Of a stretch of DNA of 64,000 nt, positions 56,261 to 64,000 are shown one piece after another (position 1 is the stretch's first letter; every line of letters begins with the position of its first letter). A program made the position numbers and the translations under genes. A model generated the notes under the pieces. That model saw only the letters and a program-made list of their open reading frames with translations. It was not told where the DNA came from and did no database searches. The DNA is from Eublepharis macularius (taxonomy: Eukaryota; Chordata; Lepidosauria; Squamata; Eublepharidae). The stretch lies in the NCBI RefSeq assembly GCF_028583425.1, contig NC_072800.1, positions 12,661,001-12,725,000 on the forward strand. The letters run 5' to 3'.

Positions 56261-56367
56261 TCCATCGGTTCTGTAAAGTTTTAATATAGTTTTTTAAATT
56301 TACATTCGAGGGGTCTTTTTTTTTAATCTTTTTCTTTTTTTTAAAGGTTTCCCATTAATTCCTTATA

Positions 56368-57046
56368 TCATTGTTGCTTCTCTCTTTTCCGTTTTGCTGC
56401 ATATCTTATGGCCAATCCTCTAAAATATGCTTTGCTTGCATCCCAGACAATATCCATATGTACTTCAGGACTAATATTTTGCTGGAAATAATTTTTCATT
56501 TCCTCTTTGACGTCATTCAGGAACTTTTTATTCTTTAATAATTGTGTATTCAGCTTCCATCTACATTTCCTTGTTGTTTCTGCTATTTTCAATAGTAAGG
56601 GATTATGATCAGCGCAGGTCCTTGGAAGTATATCCACATCTCTAACCTTGTATTAGACCTGAGGAAATCCAACACATGTCAATTCTAGACCAAGATTTAT
56701 GACATTCTGAACAGAACTTGTAGTCTCTTCCTGTTGGGTTCCTTGCTCTCCACACATCAATCAGTTTATATTCTTCCGCCAGTCTAAGAAAGGATCTCAG
56801 TAAAACCCCTTTAGAGTTCTTAGATTTCTTTGTTGTCTTCCTATCTAAATCTTGGTCAAATACCACATTAAAGTCCCCAATAAGACATATGTCCATATAG
56901 TCAAACCTTGCCAAAATTTCATTCAAATTATTATAGAATTTTTCTTGGTGGTCATTTGGTGCATATATCATTGCCAATAACGCCTTCTTCTCTCCCATAT
57001 AAATTTCGACCAGGAGTGATCTACCATCTTCCGTCGCATATATCAA
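56368..57046 (-). mobile_element. L1 ORF2 endonuclease remnant
   Basis: APE-type endonuclease blocks: LLAMIYAPNDHQEKFYNNLN, MDICLIGDFNVVFDQDLDRK, SRIDMCWISSGL and ADHNPLLLKIAETTRKCRWK. The Asp-Asn pair and final Asp-His are visible. A frame change lies at about 56640. Confidence 0.88.
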
Positions 57047-57849
57047 AGTTGGTTTCAGTTCATTTTAAATATATGCTACTATACCTCTTTTTTTTGTCGG
57101 GTCTGCTGTAAAAAAGGTATCTCCAAGTTTTTTACATTGCAGATAATGCTGGTCTTTCTAATATGAGTTTCTTGTAGGCAGGTAATACCTGCATTCAGAA
57201 TTTTAATTGTTTAAAAGTTTTTTTCCTTTTCTCTGTTGAATTTAATCCATTGATGTTAATTGAAAAGATTTTTATTGGTTTGCTCTCCATTATATTATTT
57301 CTTTATTAGTGTCTTCCTTATTTCTTCTTGTCACTTTCATTGGTTTCGATTTGTAACTTTTGGTTTTGATCTCTGAAGGCCCTTCCTCTTCTTCTGATGC
57401 TGTTGAGTAGCCCTGTGTCAAGGTTCCTTCATCTTTCTCTGCACCTTTTTGCTTCTCTTTTTCTTACTATCTGTCTGTTTTTGTCTCCTTCCATATCTTT
57501 CCATAAAGTTCTCCATCTTGTATGTTGAGTCAATCCTGAATCTCTGTCCTTCATGTTGGAAAATAACTCCTTCAGGTATTAACCATCAAAAGGGGATTGA
57601 ATCATCCTTTAATTGGGTTGTTAAGGGTATTTACTCCTTCCGCTGCTGCCTCACTTTCCATGGAGTTTCCTTTAAAACTCTTATCTCTGTATCTCAAATT
57701 TTAAATGGCTTGTCCTGCAACATTCTCAAGATATGCTCTCTAGTTATACATCATGTAAATTTGATATGAACTTCTCTTGGCACCTTATTCTTCTTTGCGT
57801 ACAGTGAATTGACTCAGTATATTAAATCAATTTCTTTGGCCATCTCCAC

Positions 57850-58249
57850 TGGTTCCTCCTCCAAGAATTCAGGAAGAACTACTGTGAATTCTGTCCTCAA
57901 ATCTTCATCTTTATATTCTACTACATTTTGACATCTTATAATGAGTGCAGCTCTTTCCATTTCTAGTCCCATTAGGGAGTTCCAAGCAATTTCTTGTTTA
58001 GAGGCTACTTCTGTTTTCGGCCGAGTTTGTATCTATTATTTGAATTTGGTTCCCTAGATCTTGAGTTATGCATTTACTTTCTACCAGTTGCATCTGGAAG
58101 TCATTCATTTTCCCTTTGAGTTCTACCACTTCTGTATTTAAGTTCTTCATTTGTTCTACCACCTGAATTAATGTAATATTAATTTTATCCATCCCAATCT
58201 GCAACATATTTTGTAGGCTCTTTAGAGTCTCTGTCTCTGCTTCTTGCAC
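57850..58249 (-). mobile_element. L1 ORF1 remnant
   Basis: MQEAETETLKSLQNMLQIGM and EQMKNLNTEVVELKGKMNDF form a coiled coil; a following frame gives IAWNSLMGLEMERAALIIRC and RTEFTVVLPEF, like the L1 ORF1 RNA-binding domain. Confidence 0.75.
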
Positions 58250-59313
58250 TATAAAGGTTGTAGATTTAACTTGGGCTGGTAAGGGGGGGCCTGAAGGAGT
58301 AGGACCTAAATTCTTCCCCTTGCTTACTCATTGTTTCTCTATAGGACAAGTCCTTACATTCCAACTATTGTTCTCTACCAAAATATCTTTCTTTCCTTTA
58401 AATTCTTAATTCTTATTTAACCACCCTTTCAGTTATTCTCCCAAAGTACTCATTGTTTAGTACAAACATTCAAAATCAACATTTCTTTCACCGTACACAT
58501 ATTCCCTCATCATCACAGTTCAGTTTACCAATTCATAAATTGTCCAGCAGATGGCAATATAGGAGCATGAACTATAGTCCTCACATTTTCATCTCAGTAG
58601 ATAATCCAAAAGTTTCCCACAGTCTAATCTTTGCATGCAATACGTCATTGTACCAATCCCCTTCTATTCCAGCAAAAGGAATCAAAAATAAGGAAAAAGT
58701 ATAATCCAGTAAAAAATGCAAGGAAAAAGAAAAGGATGAAGTTTTTCCCAAATCCTACAGATATGGTAACAATTTAAAATCTTAATATTCCAGAAAGTCC
58801 AGCACATCCCATAAAAAATGAACTTCACTGTTCCCTTGTTTTCAGCCAAGAGTTTAAGTTGTAAGATCCAAAGTAACGAAACAAATTACCGAGGGAACAA
58901 AAGAAAAAACCCAATTTATAATCCTCTAATTTAATCTTCTGTTTCCAGTTTAAAATAAATCCATCCAGAGAGCCAGGAGAAAAGAAAAAAGCAATACGTG
59001 ACTATGTACAGTCAAAAGCTGCCCCGAAAGGGGGGGAAGGAATGCCAAACCACCCTCCCTTTTCTTAATTCTTTTTTGAGTACGATGTTAAAAGGCTCTT
59101 ATCATTTGGCAGTTCTTGGCCATTAAATTCACAGTTCAAATAGAGTTGTAAATCACGTCTCAGACAGCAAGCAGCAGGAGGGTGAAAGCTCCACTACTCA
59201 GCTCCGATGTTCCCAGCTTATTAGCTATAAAGCCGTCTGCGATCATCTTGGCTTCAGGAGTTTCCCCCAGGTCTGCTCTGTCAGCTGCAACTGACAAGGG
59301 CAACCACCAAGGG

Positions 59314-60469
59314 TTACTTCCCAGCTATCTTGCACTCTCCAGGTGTCTGTTTGGGGTATAGAAACCCCTGAGACGAGGCAGTTGCGTTTCCTCCAGAGAC
59401 AAGCTCTGAGGTTAGCTGCCTCACCATGACACTGCCAGCGAGTTCTCCTACTGCTTGGATTTTCTGCGGGTCCATCTTCAACCCTTTCCCTGAGACTCTG
59501 TAGCCTAAGAAGTCCAGTTCCTCTTTATGGAATTCACATTTGGACAGCTTTACAGGCAAGTTATTGTCTTTTAGGGCTTTTAATACTTTTCTGACCAGTT
59601 CGCCATGTGATTTTTTTATCCGGAGAATGAATCAACAGGTCATCTAGGTAAACAACCACACCTGTATATAAGTGTTCATGCAGTACTTCATTAATTACTT
59701 TCATAAAAACACCAGGAGCCCCTTGGAGACCGAACGGCATGACCCAGTACTCAAATAGCCCCAAAGTGGTGTTGAAAGCAGTTTTCCATTCATCCCCCTC
59801 CCAAATTCTTACCCAAAAAGTTTGGAGAAGATTTTCCCTTGGGCGACTATGCTTAGCAAATCCTTCATGAGAGGGAGGGGGTAGGCGTTTGACATGGAAA
59901 CAGCATTTATTCCTTTGTAATCAGTACAGAGTCTCAACCCCCCATCCTTTTTCTTGCGGAGCAAGACTGGAGCGGCATGGGGGGAGCTTGCTCGGCGGAT
60001 GAATCCTCGCGCCAGGTTCTTGTCACTGAACTCTCTGAGTTCTTTCTGCTCTCCCCTGTTCATTGAGTACAATTTCCCTTTGGGGAGTTTTTCCCCTGGG
60101 ATGAGTTCGATGGTGCAATCCATTGCACAGTGGGGGGGGGGGGAGCTCATTGGCTTCTTCCTCCTCGAACACCTGTTTTAGATCCCGATATTCTGGGGGG
60201 ATTTGTTCCATCTGCTTCTGGGTGAGCAGCACTGGTTCTAAAGGGGGGGAGCTTTTCGGCCCCATTCCAGAGTCCATCCGTGCACTCAACATGCCCCTTT
60301 CTTGAACACTAGCAATCCTGTTTTCCAGTTGATTTGGGGATTGTGATCCCACAGCCATCTGATCCCTAGTACCAAAGGGTAGGTAGTGGCTGGTCCAAAG
60401 AGGATACGGTTCTTTCATGTGACGGGATGACGATATGGGTTTCGCCGCTCTCAGCCAGCGAAATTCCAA
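59314..60469 (-). mobile_element. Gypsy protease/reverse transcriptase remnant
   Basis: Frames include HRTHPRGKTPQREI and [22 protein letters not shown], then [31 protein letters not shown] (the YxDD catalytic box) and LSKCEFHKEELDFLGYRVSG. Frames shift at about 60150/60023 and 59764/59559, so it is inactive. Confidence 0.92.
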
Positions 60470-60660
60470 CCCAGTGCACAGCTCAGTTTCCCTTGAGATC
60501 TCACGGGTAGTCCAGCTTGTTGCTGATCGCCAGTAGTAGCAGCTACGTTCTTCACCTTGTTGGAGTGGGGGGGGGGTGCTACCGGCTGGGGATCCAGGAG
60601 AGAGGGGGTTAATTCTGGGGTCCCTCTTAAATCCCAGGTGAGTCCTTGTAGGGCAAGAAG

Positions 60661-61302
60661 TTAACTTTTCACCTCCTGCAACTCGCCACGGATCCAGTTT
60701 ATGCGTCGGAGGTCGGCATCTTCTTCTGCCTCCAGAGATTCGTAATAAACCTCCAGCGGGGTGTTGTTTCCCCAGGGCATATAGCTTTCCTTCCTTAGGG
60801 TGGAACTAAAATACTGCTCTACAGTAGGGTCCCACCATAAGTCCATTCCATGTCCTGTGGACGCCCCTTCCATGGTCTGATCCCCGCTGGCAAAGTCTAT
60901 GAGGTGGCTCCCCACCTGATACTGTTCTTTTCCCCTTGTCCTCGTGGCAACCTTCTGACAAGGAGATTGGGTCCGGAGTAGCATCTCATCCACATAGCTC
61001 TCCATGAGTCCTAGACTGGGGTCCGGATGTCTCCACGCATCTGGAGTCAGGCAGCGTTCCTGTCCATGCCCCCAGGGTTGATTCCCAGGGTCTTGCGGCC
61101 AAAACGTCGCTCTGGACTCCTCCGAAGCCCAAGCAGTCTCAAGTCCAGGCAAACCCATATCAGGTGGAGCTGTCGGTGGTATTTCCAGAGTCGGTGGCCA
61201 CTCCACTTCCAACTCATCTCTTAAGTTTAGTACGGGGTAGCCCCCATATTGAAGTGATAGCCTTTCCAACTTTGTCATTTCTGGGTCTTCCTCATGCCAC
61301 AC
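60661..61302 (-). mobile_element. Gypsy gag-like frame
   Basis: A 213-codon frame starting MWHEEDPEMTKLERLSLQYG, placed between LTR and protease/RT, with WxPTLEIPPTAPPD acidic-proline sequence. No zinc knuckle was found. Assignment rests mainly on position. Confidence 0.55.
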
Positions 61303-61362
61303 AGTGCTGGTAGTTAGTTCCCAAGGTAGACAGGTGGAGAGAAAAAGGCATTTCTACCAAAA

Positions 61363-61879
61363 TGTCAGTTCCTGGAAGATAGATCCCTCAGCCCCTTTCC
61401 AGTGAACACACATTGATTCCAGTAGAAAAGCTTTTATTAGGATCTTTACAGTTCAAGTCTGAACTCCATCACAGAGCTTGGTAGAAGTGACAAGTCAAAG
61501 CAGATAAGCATCGTTATACTTGATTTTCCCGCTCTCAAACAACTGTCAGGATTTTAGCACACAACTCTACACGGGTCCTGTGAGAACCCTTCTAAGTTAT
61601 GGCTAAACCTTCAGTACACAATAATACATTCTCAGCATGTGGGCAAAGTAGCAAAGCTGGTATCGAGACACCCCAAGGTCATTTCTAACTAGGAGACGCA
61701 TATTTCTGTGAGATAACATGAGGCCCAGTCTGGGTCTTGAAAAGTAACAATTACAATATGGAGAGAACATGGCTAAAGAGAGAATACATCAGGTTAGCAT
61801 TCAGGCAGTGTAACTTCAGCGTACTGTGACATCAGTGACATGACAAACAATCATGGCATGGCTATACACAGACATGACA
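61363..61879 (-). mobile_element. 5' LTR of the Gypsy element
   Basis: On the minus strand it starts TGTCATGTCTGTGTATAGCC and ends CCAGGAACTGACA (TG...CA), with AATAAAAGC at about 61436-61428 near its 3' side. Downstream TTTTGGTAGAAATGCC would hold the primer-binding site. Confidence 0.75.
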
Positions 61880-61925
61880 GGCGGAATAAATCGAACGTTG
61901 TTGGTGCTGGTATTATTAATAAATG

Positions 61926-62165
61926 AGAGCCAGTTTGGTGTAGTGATTAAGAGTGGCAGGATTCTAAACTGGATAACCGGGTTTGATCCCCCACTCCTCC
62001 GCTTGAAGCCAGCTGGGTGACCTTAGGTCAGTCACAACTCTCCGGAGCTCTGTCAGCTCCACCCACTTCACAGGGTGCTTGTTGCGAGGATAATAATAAC
62101 ACACTTGGTAAACCGATCAGAGTGGGCATTCAGTTGTCCTGAAGGGCGGTATATAAAGCGAATGT
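61926..62165 (+). mobile_element. tRNA-derived SINE
   Basis: Head GAGAGCCAGTTTGGTGTAGT, B box GGGTTTGATCC, tail GGGCGGTATATAAAGCGAAT. It lies just outside the Gypsy LTR. Confidence 0.88.
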
Positions 62166-62264
62166 TGTTGCTGTCATTGTCGTTGCTGTGATACAGTTAT
62201 GATATTCACACACATCCAGGGCAGCCTTTATTCCTGGTTCTTGCTCTGTTTTTAAAAGGGAGGT

Positions 62265-62485
62265 TACTATTTATTTCATTTATACCCCACCTTTCTACCC
62301 AATGGGGACACAAAGCAACTTACACATCATTCTCCTCTCCTCCATTTTATCCAAATCACAAACCTGTGAAGTAGGTTAGGCTGACAGTATGTTACTAACC
62401 AAAAGTCACCCAGCAAGCTTCCACGGCAGAGCAAGGATTCCAACGTAGGACCCCCAGGTCCTAGTCTGAGCGTCTTTAACATGAC
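62265..62485 (-). mobile_element. tRNA-derived SINE, minus strand
   Basis: CATTTATACCCCACCTTTCT, GTGAAGTAGGTTAGGCTGAC and CAGCAAGCTTCCACGGCAGA are the reverse complement of the 648/9029-type SINE. Confidence 0.85.
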
Positions 62486-62544
62486 ATCTGATGTTGTTTG
62501 TTTTAATTATGTGGGACTCTATTCTAATGTTTTAACGTAATAAC

Positions 62545-63760
62545 TAGGGGTGTGCGATTCAGGTTTCTGATTTGGGGAAAATACCTGAATTGGACCCGAT
62601 TCGCAAAGATTCAGGATTTCTGAAACGGCCTCAGCATGACGGGGCCGTTTCGAAAACCCTGAATCAAAGATTCCCGAAGCTATTTGTATAGCTTCCGGAA
62701 GCTTCGGGTCAAGGAGCTGAAATGCCCCTTTCTGTGCCGCTGCACAGCAGTAGGGAGAAGGGCATTTAAACCCCCGAATCAGCTGCTTGTTGGGGGTTTC
62801 TCCAACAAGTGGCTGAGTACAGCCTGTGGGGATGAAATGCCCTTCTCCATGCCGCTGTGCAGCAGCACGGAGAGAGACATTTAAACCCCCAAATCAGCTG
62901 TATGTCGGGGGGTTTCCCTGAGAAGCGGCTGGGTGAAATGCCCCTCCCTCCAGCTGACTACTTCTAGCCAGCTGGAGGGAGGGGGGGGTTAAAGTGCCCT
63001 CCGTGCCTGCTTCGTCTGGTGTGAGAGGAGCGAGGGAATTCCCTAGTCCCTCTTACACCGCCCAAAGCAGGCATGCCAGCGAAGCAGAAAAAACTACCTC
63101 ACCAACACGGGCGCTCACTCACATGCTGTGAGAGGGATGAGGGAATTCCCTCGCCCCTCACACATTGGCCAAGCAGGCGCCACTGTGCTTGCTGCATCCA
63201 CTGCGATAGGGGCAGGGAGATTCCCTCGTCCTTCTTGAATCGGGCAAGCAGGTGCCACTGGGCTGCTGAACCCAGTTCAAGAGGGGCAGGGAGATTTCCT
63301 TGACCCTCTCAAATTGAGTGAAGGGAACGGCGGAACAGTAGGATTACGCCTGCAGCCCCGTCACCTCCTTTGCCCGCTGCAGAAGGGGCTCAGGGATTCC
63401 CTGGCCGTTCCAGCAGCAGGCCAAGTGAGCGGGGGTAGGATTGTAAACCTACACTTTTCTGGCCACTTGCAAGCGGCTAGAAAAGTGTAGGTTTAAATTT
63501 CATGCCCCACCACTTATTTCAACCGATGGGAGGGGGAGAAGGGAACCCCCTCCTCCCCTGCATCGGGTGAATTAAGTGGCTGGGCTGGAAGTTTAAAAGC
63601 TTTTTGGTATGCTCCGAATCTTTACAGAGCATACCAACGCCGGTCAATAAGCACTTTTTAAAGTGGCTTGTCACTTCGGAAATTGCTTATTTCCAACTTT
63701 TAATTATTTCTCAATTTTTTTATTTAATTATTTCCGATTTTTTTTCTTGCACGCCCCTAA
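62545..63760 (+). mobile_element. hAT-type non-autonomous element, 1.22 kb
   Basis: Ends TAGGGGTGTGCGATTC and TCTTGCACGCCCCTA(A), with 8-bp TSD GTAATAAC at 62537-62544 and 63761-63768. Contains the hairpin TTGGTATGCTC (63604-63614) and GAGCATACCAA (63627-63637) as in the 2504 element. Interior is GC-rich with internal repeats and no transposase. Confidence 0.87.
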
Positions 63761-63768
63761 GTAATAAC

Positions 63769-64000
63769 TTCCGTAGAATTTTCCTTATAAGCCACTACAG
63801 GATCCTGAACTGGGTAGTTTGGCAGAATAAAAGAGACACAGCTCTTAGGAACAGCCTAAAGTCCAAGTACACATCCACAGGGCAGCAATCAAAGACCGAT
63901 AAGATTCTGAAGGAGCACAAACCATATGGCTTCTCCCTTCTTTTGCGTTGTTAAAAACAGAAATAGCAAAATTCTCGTGTTTTTGCAAGTCATCAAATGT
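63769..64000. other. Right edge, nothing recognised
   Basis: An open frame reaching 63954 starts inside the hAT element and matches nothing I know. Confidence 0.3.

Larger units (their letters stand above)
51662..59448 (-). mobile_element. L1 retrotransposon, 5' end at right, A-tail at left, itself interrupted
   Basis: Flanked by a perfect 17-bp TSD TACTGCTTGGATTTTCT at 51645-51661 and 59449-59465. The A-rich 3' tail appears as T-runs from 51662. ORF1 coiled coil: 58249-57998. ORF2 endonuclease: 57046-56368 (IYAPNDHQEKFYNNLNEILA; CLIGDFNVVFD; SDHNP-like ADHNPLLLK). ORF2 C-terminal parts: about 55950-55490 and 52377-51670. The reverse-transcriptase core between endonuclease and C-terminus is missing. 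A foldback repeat (55957-56260) and a GC-rich segment (52378-55485) interrupt it. Confidence 0.92.
50868..61879 (-). mobile_element. Ty3/Gypsy retrotransposon, split by an L1 insertion
   Basis: On the minus strand, from the right: LTR (61879-61363), gag-like frame (61302-60661), protease/reverse transcriptase (60469-59314), then after the 7.8-kb L1 the RNase H region (51640-50868). The two polymerase halves meet at the same target sequence on both sides. Integrase and the 3' LTR are absent left of 50868, so the element is truncated. Several frameshifts break the polymerase. Confidence 0.9.

Overview
The window is vertebrate nuclear DNA, most probably from a squamate reptile (lizard or gecko type). 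The evidence is short exons in long introns plus a reptile-like repeat mix: tRNA-derived SINEs, CR1/L2-type LINEs, L1, a Ty3/Gypsy element, DIRS tyrosine-recombinase retrotransposons and several hAT elements with 8-bp target-site duplications (TSDs). Species was not determined. No prokaryotic genes, CRISPR arrays or operons were seen.

Two protein-coding genes lie in tandem on the minus strand. The first (about 15.0 kb leftwards to beyond position 1) is TEX10, the vertebrate homologue of yeast Ipi1. It has a CpG-island promoter, a probable non-coding exon 1 and five coding exons, about the N-terminal half of the protein; the rest lies off the left edge. The second gene (49.9 kb to 24.5 kb) is represented by its last twelve coding exons, including the stop codon. 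All eleven splice phases agree. It encodes a U1/ZFR-like zinc finger and a long charged, low-complexity tail; I cannot name it. Its 5' end lies beyond 50 kb and was not found in the window.

The space around these exons is mostly mobile DNA. TEX10 introns hold a 1.2-kb hAT element inserted 20 bp from a splice donor, a 1.6-kb minisatellite and LINE fragments. The 15.6-22.6 kb intergenic block holds a 143-bp higher-order satellite, two oppositely oriented LTR-element copies and two hAT elements. Introns of the second gene hold a foldback retroposon abutting a 44-bp-TIR element (31.9-32.8 kb), a scrambled DIRS region with nested L1, CR1 and a 7SL-like scrap (35.3-44.8 kb), and several SINEs.

From 50.9 to 61.9 kb there is a nest at least three deep: a Gypsy element is split by an L1 with a perfect 17-bp TSD, and the L1 is split by a 3.1-kb GC-rich segment with terminal inverted repeats like those of an 88-bp MITE at 46.6 kb. 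The GC-rich segment carries promoter-like, splice-like and polyadenylation-like signals on the plus strand and is the least explained part of the window. A third member of the hairpin-bearing hAT group lies at 62.5-63.8 kb.
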